Shown piece after piece: positions 16,864 through 25,963 of a stretch of 64,000 nucleotides of DNA. The number at the start of each line of letters is the position of its first letter. The stretch's first letter is position 1. Made by a program: the position numbers and the translations under genes. The notes under the pieces are model-generated. The model searched no databases. It was not told the DNA's origin and was given only the letters and a program-made list of their open reading frames with translations. Source of the stretch: JALZUV01 sp963837025 (GTDB lineage Bacteria > Pseudomonadota > Alphaproteobacteria > Rickettsiales > JALZUV01); NCBI GenBank assembly GCA_963837025.1, contig CAWILT010000002.1, positions 496,001-560,000 of the forward strand, read 5' to 3'.

Positions 16864-18146
16864 TGCTTCAGGATAAAGACAGAATTTTCACCAACCTCTA
16901 CGGCTTTGAAGATTGGAAGCTGGAGGGCGCTAAAAAGCGTGGCGATTGGGATGGTACTAAAAAGCTCCTGCAAAAAGGGGCCGATACGCTGATTGATGAA
17001 GTCAAAGCCTCAGGCTTGCGCGGTCGTGGTGGGGCGGGTTTTTCAACCGGTATGAAATGGTCTTTCATGCCTAAAGAAAATAAAGATGGCCGTCCAAGCT
17101 ACCTCGTCGTCAATGCCGATGAGGGCGAGCCCGGCACTTGTAAAGACCGCGACATTATGCGCCACGATCCTCACAAGTTGGTAGAAGGCTGCTTGATTGC
17201 AGGCTTTGCCATTCGCGCCGTTGCCGCTTACATTTATGTACGTGGCGAATTTGTGCGCGAGATTGAGCATCTGGAGCATGCAATAAACGAAGCCTATGAA
17301 GCCGGCTTACTGGGCAAAAATGCATGCGGCAGCGGTTATGATTTTGATGTGTTTGTGCATGAAGGTTCGGGCGCTTATATCTGCGGCGAGGAAACCGCGC
17401 TGATTGAAAGTTTGGAAGGCAAAAAAGGCCAGCCGCGCCTTAAACCTCCATTCCCTGCTATGGCCGGCCTTTATGGCTGTCCTACTACCGTTAATAATGT
17501 AGAATCGATTGCTGTGGTGCCGACTATTTTGCGCCGTGGCCCATCTTGGTTTGCTGGTTTAGGCCGCGAAAATAACACCGGTTCTAAAATTTTCTGCATT
17601 TCAGGTCACGTTAATACACCATGCAATGTGGAAGAAGAAATGGGCATTCCGCTTAAAGATCTCATCGAAAAACACGCCGGTGGCGTGCGCGGTGGTTGGG
17701 ATAATTTGCTGGCGATTATTCCCGGTGGATCGTCCACGCCCATGCTGCCCAAAAGCATCTGCGATACCGTGCTGATGGATTTTGATTCTTTGCGCGCCGA
17801 AGGCACAGGCCTTGGCACCGCTGGTGTGATAGTGATGGATAAATCAACCGATATCATCGCCGCAATCGCCCGCCTTTCCAAATTTTACATGCATGAATCT
17901 TGCGGCCAATGCACGCCGTGTCGCGAAGGTACAGGCTGGCTCTGGCGTGTGATGGAGCGTATGGTACAAGGCCGTGCCCGCCCTGAAGAAATTGAAGGCT
18001 TGCTCGATGTAACGGGTCGTATTGAAGGCCACACCATCTGCGCCTTGGGCGATGCCGCTGCGTGGCCCATCCAAGGCCTCATCCGCCACTTCCGTCCCGT
18101 GCTAGAAGAGCGCATCGAACAATACCAACGCAACATGGTGGCTTAA
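16863..18146 (+). CDS. nuoF: NADH-quinone oxidoreductase subunit F
   Basis: 427 residues, the 51 kDa NADH-oxidising subunit with FMN and cluster N3. Seen: the NADH/FMN-binding 'GLRGRGGAGFSTG' and 'NADEGEPGTCKDRDIM', the 'GAYICGEETALIESLEG' loop, and the 4Fe-4S ligands in 'ESCGQCTPCREG' plus 'GHTICALGD'. It ends with a stop directly followed by the GTG of hicB. Confidence 0.97.
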   Translation: MLQDKDRIFTNLYGFEDWKLEGAKKRGDWDGTKKLLQKGADTLIDEVKASGLRGRGGAGFSTGMKWSFMPKENKDGRPSYLVVNADEGEPGTCKDRDIMRHDPHKLVEGCLIAGFAIRAVAAYIYVRGEFVREIEHLEHAINEAYEAGLLGKNACGSGYDFDVFVHEGSGAYICGEETALIESLEGKKGQPRLKPPFPAMAGLYGCPTTVNNVESIAVVPTILRRGPSWFAGLGRENNTGSKIFCISGHVNTPCNVEEEMGIPLKDLIEKHAGGVRGGWDNLLAIIPGGSSTPMLPKSICDTVLMDFDSLRAEGTGLGTAGVIVMDKSTDIIAAIARLSKFYMHESCGQCTPCREGTGWLWRVMERMVQGRARPEEIEGLLDVTGRIEGHTICALGDAAAWPIQGLIRHFRPVLEERIEQYQRNMVA

Positions 18147-18362
18147 GTGATAAAACATAAATTAAATATCGTTATTTACCAAGAGGGTAACCAATTTGTA
18201 TCACAATGCTTAAATGTAGATGTAGCGAGTTGTGGTGATAGCTATGAAGAGGCGAAAAAAAATTTACACGAAGCAGTCGAATTATACTTTGAAGATAACA
18301 CCAATCCGCAATACATACCCATTGGCTCAATAACCATAACGGAAGATTATTTGGGCGCTTAG
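18147..18362 (+). CDS. hicB: HicB-family antitoxin, short form
   Basis: 71 residues starting at a GTG immediately after the nuoF stop. It has the partial RNase H-like HicB fold: 'LNIVIYQEGNQFVSQCLNVDVASCG' in outline, then 'SYEEAKKNLHEAVELYFED'. HicB neutralises the HicA RNase. Full-length HicB proteins carry a C-terminal ribbon-helix-helix or HTH domain for autorepression; this one ends right after the core, so it should not bind DNA. No promoter fits between nuoF and this gene, so it appears to be transcribed with nuo. Confidence 0.85.
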   Translation: MIKHKLNIVIYQEGNQFVSQCLNVDVASCGDSYEEAKKNLHEAVELYFEDNTNPQYIPIGSITITEDYLGA

Positions 18363-18557
18363 ATGAGTTCTTCGCGTGAAATAATTCAATTACTGGAAAG
18401 GAAAGGCTTTACATTAAAATCAGTTAAAGGCAGTCACCATAAATATGTAAAACAGGATAGAATCGTTATCGTGCCTCATCCTAAAAAAGATTTACCGGGC
18501 GGCACTTTACGTTCTGTACTTCGACAAGCTGGTTTAAATAATAAGGACTTACAATAA
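18363..18557 (+). CDS. hicA: HicA-family mRNA interferase toxin
   Basis: 64 residues with the double-stranded RNA-binding-like HicA fold. Seen: 'REIIQLLERKGF', the catalytic-His motif 'GSHHKY' (23-28, His25 expected to be catalytic), 'VPHPKKDLPGGTLRSVLRQAGL'-type ending. HicA cleaves mRNA and stops growth when HicB is lost. Its ATG follows the hicB stop without a gap. In the common arrangement hicA precedes hicB; here the antitoxin comes first. All catalytic features look intact. Confidence 0.88.
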   Translation: MSSSREIIQLLERKGFTLKSVKGSHHKYVKQDRIVIVPHPKKDLPGGTLRSVLRQAGLNNKDLQ

Positions 18558-18561
18558 TATC

Positions 18562-20631
18562 ATGCCAAAACTAACCATTGATGGAATTGAGATTGAAGTT
18601 GAAGCTGGCTCAACCGTTATTCAAGCCTGTGAACAAGCGGGAATTGAAATTCCGCGTTTTTGCTATCATGATCGCTTAAAAATTGCGGGCAATTGCCGTA
18701 TGTGTTTAGTGGAAGTTTCACCCGGCCCGCCTAAGCCTGCCGCCTCCTGCGCGCTGCCGGTTTCTGAAGGTATGACCGTTAAAACCGATACGCCCATGGT
18801 GAAAAAAGCACGCGAAGGCGTGATGGAGTTTTTGCTCATCAACCACCCGTTAGATTGCCCAATTTGCGACCAAGGTGGTGAGTGCGATCTGCAAGATCAA
18901 GCGCGTGTTTACGGAACAGGCTATAGCCGTTTTGCCGAGCATAAACGTGCGGTTGAAGAAAAATATATGGGGCCACTCATTAAAACCCATCTTACGCGCT
19001 GTATTCATTGCACCCGCTGTGTGCGTTTTGCCGAAGATATTGCCGGCGTGCCAGAATTAGGCGCTGTAGGTCGCGGCGAACATATGGAAATCACCTCTGA
19101 TGGCAAACCCTTCGCTTCTGAACTTTCCGGCAATGTGATTGACCTTTGCCCCGTAGGTGCGCTCACTTCACGCCCTTATGCTTTTGTTACTCGCCCGTGG
19201 GAATTGAAAAAAACCCATAGCATTGATGTGCATGATGCTATGGGTGCCAATATTCGCATTGATGTGCGCGGCAATAATGTAATGCGTATTTTACCACGTT
19301 TGAACGAAGCGGTGAATGAAGAATGGCTGGGCGATAAATCACGCTATGCGTGCGATGGACTACAGCGTCAACGCCTCGATACCCCTTATTTGCGTCGTAA
19401 CGGAAAGTTAGAGCCCGCTACTTGGCAAGAGGCTATCGATGCTATCGCGCAAAAATTCAAAAAATCAGGCGGCGAAAAACTGGGTGCAATTGCAGGTAAC
19501 CTCATTTCCGTTGAGCCGCTATTTGCACTAAAATTGCTGCTCGACACATTAAATTCGCCCCATCGCGATGCACGCCAAGATGGTGCTTACACCCCATTTG
19601 AAGAGCGCGCTGATTATTTATTTAATTCCGGTTTTGCCGCCGTTGAACAAGCCGATGCCATACTATTTATTGGTGCCAACCCACGTTTAGAAGCACCGGT
19701 ATTAAACGCTCGTATTCGCAAAAGCTGGCTCGCCAACGGCACCGATATTTTTGCGCTGGGCAAAGAAACCGATTTAACCTATCCGGTTGAATGGTTGTCG
19801 GATAATGCCAAAGGTCTAACCGATTTACTGGCCGGCAAAAGCGAGAGTGCAAAACGATTAAGCCAAGCGAAGAAACCTTTAATCATCTTGGGTCAAGCCG
19901 CTTTGATTCGCGAAGATGCGAAAGAAATTTATGCGGCCGCTCGCACTCTTGCACAACAACTTGGCGCCATTAGCAAAGAATGGAATGGCTTTAATGTATT
20001 GCAAAACCACGCATCCCGCGTGGGTGCATTAGATATCAATTTCCTACCAGCCAAAGGCGGAAAATCCACTGCCGAAATGATTGAAGCCACCCGCAGCGGC
20101 GCCATTGAAATGCTCTATTTGCTGGGTGCCGATGAAATCGATATGTCAAAACTTGGCGGTAAATGCTTTGTTATCTACCAAGGCCATCACGGCGATGAAG
20201 GCGCACATCGCGCCGATGTAATTTTACCCTCAGCCGCTTATACCGAACAAGATGGCACCTATGTTAATAATGAAGGCCGTGTGCAACGTGCCTATCAAGC
20301 ATCATCTGCTCCCGGTGAGGCAAAACAAGATTGGAAAATTATCCGCGCTATTTCGCAAGCTCTGGATGCCACATTGCCCTTCGATGATTTTACGACATTA
20401 CGCGCTAAAATGATTAAAGCGCACCCGCATTTAAATGCGTTAGAGCAACTGCCGCGCGAAACATTATCGAATATTCGCCCACGTAAAACCTTTGAATTTG
20501 ATGCCGCACCACTCAAACCTTATTTTGCTAATTATTATGTCACCGATGCGATAAGCCGTGCATCTGCAACCATGGCAGAATGTTTGGCAACCTTTGCACA
20601 CACACCAGCAGGAGGCAAGAAAGCAGCCTAA
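18562..20631 (+). CDS. nuoG: NADH-quinone oxidoreductase subunit G
   Basis: 689 residues, the 75 kDa subunit. N-terminal 2Fe-2S ligands Cys34, Cys45, Cys48 and Cys63; a 4Fe-4S set with His95, Cys99, Cys102 and Cys108; a second set with Cys147, Cys150, Cys153 and Cys196. The rest is the molybdopterin-oxidoreductase-like domain without cofactor residues, as in other NuoG. It follows hicA by four bases, so the toxin pair sits between nuoF and nuoG without leaving a gap. Confidence 0.97.
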   Translation: MPKLTIDGIEIEVEAGSTVIQACEQAGIEIPRFCYHDRLKIAGNCRMCLVEVSPGPPKPAASCALPVSEGMTVKTDTPMVKKAREGVMEFLLINHPLDCPICDQGGECDLQDQARVYGTGYSRFAEHKRAVEEKYMGPLIKTHLTRCIHCTRCVRFAEDIAGVPELGAVGRGEHMEITSDGKPFASELSGNVIDLCPVGALTSRPYAFVTRPWELKKTHSIDVHDAMGANIRIDVRGNNVMRILPRLNEAVNEEWLGDKSRYACDGLQRQRLDTPYLRRNGKLEPATWQEAIDAIAQKFKKSGGEKLGAIAGNLISVEPLFALKLLLDTLNSPHRDARQDGAYTPFEERADYLFNSGFAAVEQADAILFIGANPRLEAPVLNARIRKSWLANGTDIFALGKETDLTYPVEWLSDNAKGLTDLLAGKSESAKRLSQAKKPLIILGQAALIREDAKEIYAAARTLAQQLGAISKEWNGFNVLQNHASRVGALDINFLPAKGGKSTAEMIEATRSGAIEMLYLLGADEIDMSKLGGKCFVIYQGHHGDEGAHRADVILPSAAYTEQDGTYVNNEGRVQRAYQASSAPGEAKQDWKIIRAISQALDATLPFDDFTTLRAKMIKAHPHLNALEQLPRETLSNIRPRKTFEFDAAPLKPYFANYYVTDAISRASATMAECLATFAHTPAGGKKAA

Positions 20632-21746
20632 TGGATCAGTTCTTCCTCATTTTAGAGCCTATCATGCCGCTGCTTGAAATCATCGGTAAAATTCTACTGG
20701 TTGCCGTGCCGTTAATGATTGTGATGGCGTATCTCACTTATGTTGAGCGTAAAGTGATTGCTGCGATGCAATTGCGCAAAGGCCCTAATGTGGTGGGCCC
20801 GTTTGGTTTATTGCAACCTTTTGCCGATGCGCTAAAACTGTTCATGAAGGAGACGATTATCCCTTCGCAATCGAGCTCTGTCGTATTTATTTTAGCGCCT
20901 ATGCTCACCTTTATATTAGCACTATTAGGCTGGGCGGTGATTCCCTTCTCGCAAGAATTTGCCATTGCGAATATCAATGTTGGCGTTCTTTACTTATTGG
21001 CCATCTCATCGCTAGGCGTTTACGGTATAATCATGGCGGGCTGGGCGAGTAACTCTAAATATGCCTTTCTTGGCGCCATCCGTTCGGCGGCGCAAATGGT
21101 TTCCTATGAAGTTTCAATCGGCTTTGTCATTGTATGCGTATTGTTATTGGTTGGCTCGCTCAATTTAGTCGATGTGGTAGAAGCGCAGCGCGAAACATGG
21201 TTTATATTCACCGGATTATTCCCCATGTTTATTCTATTTTTCATCTCCATATTAGCCGAAACCAACCGTCATCCATTTGATTTACCTGAGGCTGAAGCCG
21301 AATTAGTGGCAGGCTATAACGTTGAATATTCATCTATGACATTCGCCCTATTTTTCCTAGGCGAATATATGAATATGATTCTCATGTCGGCCATCGCGAC
21401 GGTATTATTCTTAGGTGGATATTTACCACCGCATGAGTCGCTCGATTTTATTCCGGGACCCATTTGGTTTGCGCTTAAAATTTCATTCGTACTCTTTGCA
21501 TTCATCTGGATGCGTGCTAGCTTGCCGCGGTACCGTTATGACCAACTCATGCGTTTAGGCTGGAAAATTTTTCTACCTCTATCGCTGCTTTGGGTCGTTA
21601 TGACATCAGCCTATGTGGTGTATGGAAACGAGCTTGAGCAAGCCAACGAAACGGTTATTGAAGCGGTTGAAGATGTTGGTGAAGCAGTGACGGAGCAAAT
21701 TGAGACTGAAGTAGAACAAATGAAAGAGGCGATTGAACAAAAATGA
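20631..21746 (+). CDS. nuoH: NADH-quinone oxidoreductase subunit H with acidic C-terminal extension
   Basis: 371 residues, eight or nine membrane helices forming the entry to the quinone chamber. Seen: 'YVERKVIAAMQLRKGPN', 'ETNRHPFDLPEAEAELVAGYN' and 'IWMRASLPRYRYDQLM'. The last ~35 residues after the final helix are acidic and helical (rich in Glu, with heptad-like spacing), beyond the usual family end. The ATG at 20631 overlaps the nuoG stop by one base; nuoI overlaps the end by four. Confidence 0.96.
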   Translation: MDQFFLILEPIMPLLEIIGKILLVAVPLMIVMAYLTYVERKVIAAMQLRKGPNVVGPFGLLQPFADALKLFMKETIIPSQSSSVVFILAPMLTFILALLGWAVIPFSQEFAIANINVGVLYLLAISSLGVYGIIMAGWASNSKYAFLGAIRSAAQMVSYEVSIGFVIVCVLLLVGSLNLVDVVEAQRETWFIFTGLFPMFILFFISILAETNRHPFDLPEAEAELVAGYNVEYSSMTFALFFLGEYMNMILMSAIATVLFLGGYLPPHESLDFIPGPIWFALKISFVLFAFIWMRASLPRYRYDQLMRLGWKIFLPLSLLWVVMTSAYVVYGNELEQANETVIEAVEDVGEAVTEQIETEVEQMKEAIEQK

Positions 21747-22228
21747 ATCTACCCCGTTTTTTAAATGCTTTTTTTCTGATTGAAATCGCTTCAGGTCTAT
21801 TCATGACGCTGAAATATTTCTTCAAACCTAAGGTAACCATCAACTACCCTTACGAAAAAGGCCCACTTAGCCCGCGTTTTCGGGGCGAGCATGCCTTACG
21901 CCGCTATCCTAGCGGTGAAGAGCGTTGCATTGCCTGTAAATTATGCGAGGCCATTTGCCCCGCACAAGCCATTACCATCGAAGCTGAAGAACGCGAAGAT
22001 GGCTCACGTCGCACGACACGTTATGATATTGATATGGTCAAATGCATCTATTGCGGTTTTTGTCAGGAAGCATGCCCAGTGGATGCCATTGTTCAAGGAC
22101 CTAATTTCGAATTCGCTACCGAAACCCGCGAAGAGCTTTGGTATAATAAAGATAAATTACTCGATAATGGTGAGCGCTGGGAAGATGCCATTGCCGCAAA
22201 TCTGATAGCCGATGCGCCTTATCGATAG
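21743..22228 (+). CDS. nuoI: NADH-quinone oxidoreductase subunit I
   Basis: 161 residues, the 23 kDa ferredoxin-like subunit with clusters N6a and N6b. Both ligand sets are complete: Cys62/65/68/72 and Cys101/104/107/111 ('CIACKLCEAICP', 'CIYCGFCQEACP'). The N-terminal amphipathic helix that lies on the membrane is present. Overlaps nuoH by four bases. Confidence 0.97.
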   Translation: MNLPRFLNAFFLIEIASGLFMTLKYFFKPKVTINYPYEKGPLSPRFRGEHALRRYPSGEERCIACKLCEAICPAQAITIEAEEREDGSRRTTRYDIDMVKCIYCGFCQEACPVDAIVQGPNFEFATETREELWYNKDKLLDNGERWEDAIAANLIADAPYR

Positions 22229-22233
22229 GATGA

Positions 22234-22857
22234 ATGATGGAAATAGCTAGCTTAACATTTTATATTTTATCGGTGGTGATGGTGCTTTCAGCACTGGCAG
22301 TTATTTCCTCGCGCAATCCAGTGCATTCGGTGCTATTTCTAATATTCTGTTTCTTTAACGCGGCAGGCTTATTTGTGCTTCTAGGCGCGGAATATATCGC
22401 TATGACTTTGGTCATTGTATATGTAGGCGCCGTAGCTGTCCTATTCCTATTTGTCGTGATGATGTTAGATATTGAATTGGCAAAGGCCCGTGAAGGATTT
22501 CTTAAATATTTGCCCATAGGATTAGGCGTGGCGGCGTTATTTTTTGTTGAACTCACCATGATTTTTAATGCGTTGGAAAATATTGAAATCATTGCAGCGC
22601 CGGCACTTCATGCCGCACCCCTTGCTACCGATGTAACCAATACGCAAGCCATTGGCCGCATTCTTTACACCGATTACATCTATGCTTTTCAAGTGTCGGG
22701 TATCATTCTGCTCGTAGCGATGATTGGTGCGATTGTGCTAACCCTGCGCGATAAAAAGCGCTCTTTAAAGCAGAATATCAACAAGCAACTGGCGCGTAAA
22801 CGCAGCGACGCTATGAAACTGGTATCGGTCAAATCAGGGCAGGGAGCCGCCTCATGA
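22234..22857 (+). CDS. nuoJ: NADH-quinone oxidoreductase subunit J
   Basis: 207 residues, five membrane helices. Seen: 'SRNPVHSVLFLIFCFFNAAG' and 'ALVIVYVGAVAVLFLFVVMML'-type TM3 with the pi-bulge region. A cytoplasmic basic tail follows the last helix. There are two adjacent ATG codons (22234, 22237). It overlaps nuoK by four bases. Confidence 0.95.
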   Translation: MMEIASLTFYILSVVMVLSALAVISSRNPVHSVLFLIFCFFNAAGLFVLLGAEYIAMTLVIVYVGAVAVLFLFVVMMLDIELAKAREGFLKYLPIGLGVAALFFVELTMIFNALENIEIIAAPALHAAPLATDVTNTQAIGRILYTDYIYAFQVSGIILLVAMIGAIVLTLRDKKRSLKQNINKQLARKRSDAMKLVSVKSGQGAAS

Positions 22858-23195
22858 ATGTGAGTCTTTTTGAATCCATTGGGGTAACGCATTACCTCAC
22901 TGTGGCCGCTTTGCTATTTGTAATCGGCATTTGCGGCATTTTCCTTAACCGAAAAAATATCATCAATTTGTTAATGTCGATTGAGCTTATGTTGCTCGCG
23001 GTCAATATCAATATGGTGGTATTCTCAGTTGCATTAAACGATTTGGTTGGGCAGGTATTTACCGTTTTCATCCTCACCGTTGCAGCGGCAGAAGCCGCTA
23101 TTGGCTTGGCTATTTTAGTGGTATTTTTCCGTAATGCCGGTTCAATCGCTGTGGAAGAGATTGGTGAAGAAACCCGAGCGGAGGCCGCGCTATGA
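22854..23195 (+). CDS. nuoK: NADH-quinone oxidoreductase subunit K
   Basis: 113 residues (core about 100 plus a short acidic tail), three membrane helices. It carries the conserved glutamates in 'LLMSIELMLLAVN' and 'AAAEAAIGLAILV' that form part of the proton channel. Overlaps nuoJ and nuoL by four bases each. Confidence 0.96.
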   Translation: MNVSLFESIGVTHYLTVAALLFVIGICGIFLNRKNIINLLMSIELMLLAVNINMVVFSVALNDLVGQVFTVFILTVAAAEAAIGLAILVVFFRNAGSIAVEEIGEETRAEAAL

Positions 23196-25135
23196 TCCTG
23201 CTTGCTCAGCTCGTCGTATTCTTACCACTTATTGCAGCGCTACTTGTTGGTTTCACGTGGAAGCGTATTGCACACCCCACCGCCCAATGGATAACCAGCG
23301 TTTTAGTTTCAGCCAGCGCCATCTGTGCATGGATTTTATTCATTCAATTAAGTAGCGGCGCGGAGACTTTTACCCTCGATATCGCCTCATGGATAAGCTC
23401 AGGCTCGTTTGATGTGCGCTGGGCGTTGCGGGTGGATATGCTGTCCTCAGCAATGATGCTTTTAGTAACGACAGTCTCGGCGCTCGTGCATATTTATTCG
23501 GTAGGTTATATGAGTGAAGAACCCGCCAAGCCCCGTTTTATGGCTTACCTTTCGCTATTCACCTTCTTCATGCTAATACTGGTAACTGCAGATAATTTAG
23601 TGCAACTCTTTTTAGGGTGGGAAGGGGTAGGGCTATGCTCCTATCTGCTCATCGGTTTTTGGTATCATAAAGAATCTGCTAACGCTGCTGCGATGAAAGC
23701 ATTTATTGTGAATAGGGTAGGCGATTTTGCCTTTGCCTTAGGCATTTTCGCCATCTATCTCATGTTTGATACGGTCAGGTTTGATGAGATTTTTGCTATC
23801 GTCTCCACGCAGGCTGATGCGACTATTAGCTTTTTAGGTCAAGAATTCCACGCCTTAACCGTAATTTGCATATTGCTATTTATCGGTGCCATGGGCAAAT
23901 CCGCGCAACTTGGTTTGCACACATGGTTGCCTGATGCGATGGAAGGCCCAACACCTGTTTCGGCGTTAATTCATGCGGCCACCATGGTAACCGCCGGCGT
24001 GTTTTTAGTGGCGCGCATGTCGCCACTATTTGAACTATCGCCTATCGCCCTACAAATGGTCACCTATGTGGGCGCCGCCACCGCTATTTTTGCCGCCACG
24101 GTAGGCTTGGTGCAAAATGATATTAAGCGCGTGATTGCTTATTCTACTTGCTCGCAACTAGGCTATATGTTTTTCGCCTGTGGCGTATCAGCTTATGCAG
24201 CGGGCATGTTTCATTTGCTTACGCATGGATTTTTCAAAGCGCTATTATTCCTCGGTGCAGGCTCTGTCATTCACGCGCTGCATCATGAACAAGATATGCG
24301 CAAGATGGGCGGCATCGCGCGCAAAGTGCCCATCACATGCGCGGTGATGTGGATTGGCTCGTTGGCGCTAGCCGGCATCCCCCCCTTCGCAGGTTATTAT
24401 TCTAAAGATATGATTATTGAGGCTGCTTATGCCGCGCATAGCACGCATGGCATGTTTGCCTTTATCATGGGCTTAGCAGCAGCATTCCTTACCGCTTTTT
24501 ATTCATGGCGTTTGCTCTTCCTCACATTCCATGGGCAACCGCGTATGGAGCGCAAAGCCTTAAACGCCGCGCATGAATCACCCAAAGTGATGACCATTCC
24601 TTTATTATTACTAGCAATCGGCGCGGTTACAGCGGGTGCCATCGGCTATCATATTTTAGGTATGGTGGACGCGGATGGCGAATTTTGGCGCGGCGCTATT
24701 TTTGTGGCTGAGCAAAATAATGTGCTAGAGCGTGTGCATCATGTGCCAGCTTGGGTGCCTATCATTCCACTCGTCTTAGCAATAAGCGGCATTATTCTCG
24801 CATGGATTTTTTACATTAAAGCACCAAGCCTACCTGCCAAAATTGCCAAGACTTTTTCTCCCATTTACACCTTCTTGCTCAATAAATGGTATTTTGATGA
24901 GCTTTATCACGCGGTGTTTGTTCGCGGTGCCATTGCTCTGGGTTTATGGTTCAGTTATTTCTGGGATAAACGTATCATTGATGGGCTGGGGCCAAACGGG
25001 TTTGCTTCCGTTTCAAGCTGGTTTGCATTACGAACCGGTCGCACCCAAACCGGTTATCTCTATCACTATGCCTTTGTCATGCTGGTGGCCTTGGTTAGCA
25101 TCATTAGCTGGTATTTAGTGGGAGGGGGCATTTAA
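23192..25135 (+). CDS. nuoL: NADH-quinone oxidoreductase subunit L
   Basis: 647 residues, an antiporter-like proton-pumping subunit with the long lateral helix near its C-terminus. Seen: 'GWEGVGLCSYLLIGFWY', 'QLGLHTWLPDAMEGPTPVSA' and 'LIHAATMVTAGVFL'. Its stop is directly followed by the nuoM ATG. Confidence 0.96.
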   Translation: MILLAQLVVFLPLIAALLVGFTWKRIAHPTAQWITSVLVSASAICAWILFIQLSSGAETFTLDIASWISSGSFDVRWALRVDMLSSAMMLLVTTVSALVHIYSVGYMSEEPAKPRFMAYLSLFTFFMLILVTADNLVQLFLGWEGVGLCSYLLIGFWYHKESANAAAMKAFIVNRVGDFAFALGIFAIYLMFDTVRFDEIFAIVSTQADATISFLGQEFHALTVICILLFIGAMGKSAQLGLHTWLPDAMEGPTPVSALIHAATMVTAGVFLVARMSPLFELSPIALQMVTYVGAATAIFAATVGLVQNDIKRVIAYSTCSQLGYMFFACGVSAYAAGMFHLLTHGFFKALLFLGAGSVIHALHHEQDMRKMGGIARKVPITCAVMWIGSLALAGIPPFAGYYSKDMIIEAAYAAHSTHGMFAFIMGLAAAFLTAFYSWRLLFLTFHGQPRMERKALNAAHESPKVMTIPLLLLAIGAVTAGAIGYHILGMVDADGEFWRGAIFVAEQNNVLERVHHVPAWVPIIPLVLAISGIILAWIFYIKAPSLPAKIAKTFSPIYTFLLNKWYFDELYHAVFVRGAIALGLWFSYFWDKRIIDGLGPNGFASVSSWFALRTGRTQTGYLYHYAFVMLVALVSIISWYLVGGGI

Positions 25136-25963
25136 ATGGAAACCAATTTATCTGTTTTAACGTTGCTCATGCTACTGCCACTTGTTGGCGCTAGTGCAAT
25201 ATTTCTTTTCGTGCGTGAAGCGGAAGGCGAGCTTGCAGCGCGCAATGCCAAACTCACCGCTCTGTTTGTAACACTCATTACATTCATCGCTTCTGCTGCG
25301 CTCATCTTGCCGAGTTTTGACAGCACCACAAGCGATTTTCAATTTGTTGAAAAACATACATGGCTTGCCGATGGCATCAATTATCACTTAGGTATTGATG
25401 GCATATCGCTCACCCTGCTTATGCTCACTACCTTTTTAATGCCCATCTGTATTCTATCGAGCTGGAATGGTGTTAAGCATCGGGTACGCGAATTTATGCT
25501 CAGCTTTTTAATATTAGAGAGTTTTATCATCGGCGTGTTCTGCTCGCTCGATGCGCTTCTATTTTACATATTTTTCGAAGGTATGTTGATTCCGATGTTT
25601 TTAATTATCGGAATTTGGGGCGGCACAAATCGCGTTTATGCATCGTATAAATTCTTCCTCTATACCTTGCTCGGATCGGTATTATTCTTACTTGCTATTT
25701 TGTGGTTATATTTCACCTATGGCACTACCAGTATTCCTGAGCTAATGACGCTTGCGCCGCAAAGTTCAGGTGTAATTCAAAATGTGCTTTGGCTAGCGAT
25801 GTTTGCCTCTTTTGCGGTTAAGGTTCCCATGTGGCCAGTACATACATGGCTGCCCGATGCGCACGTGCAAGCACCCACCGCAGGATCGGTTATTCTGGCC
25901 GGTATTTTACTCAAAATGGGTGGCTATGGGTTTATTCGTTTTCAGCCTACCCATGTTGCCTGA
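25136..25963 (+). CDS. nuoM: NADH-quinone oxidoreductase subunit M, N-terminal part (frame breaks here)
   Basis: 275 residues are read before a stop at 25961-25963, but only about the first 269 align with NuoM. Signatures: 'YIFFEGMLIPMFLIIGIWGG', 'KVPMWPVHTWLPDAHVQAP' and 'AGILLKMGGYGFIRF'. The expected continuation ('SLPMLPEAS') is found in the next frame. One extra base in the T-run 25939-25942 explains the break; removing one T restores a ~537-residue NuoM spanning 25136-26750. NuoM is an antiporter-like proton-pumping subunit of complex I. This may be a sequencing or assembly error, a real mutation or a ribosomal +1 shift. Confidence 0.88.
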   Translation: METNLSVLTLLMLLPLVGASAIFLFVREAEGELAARNAKLTALFVTLITFIASAALILPSFDSTTSDFQFVEKHTWLADGINYHLGIDGISLTLLMLTTFLMPICILSSWNGVKHRVREFMLSFLILESFIIGVFCSLDALLFYIFFEGMLIPMFLIIGIWGGTNRVYASYKFFLYTLLGSVLFLLAILWLYFTYGTTSIPELMTLAPQSSGVIQNVLWLAMFASFAVKVPMWPVHTWLPDAHVQAPTAGSVILAGILLKMGGYGFIRFQPTHVA

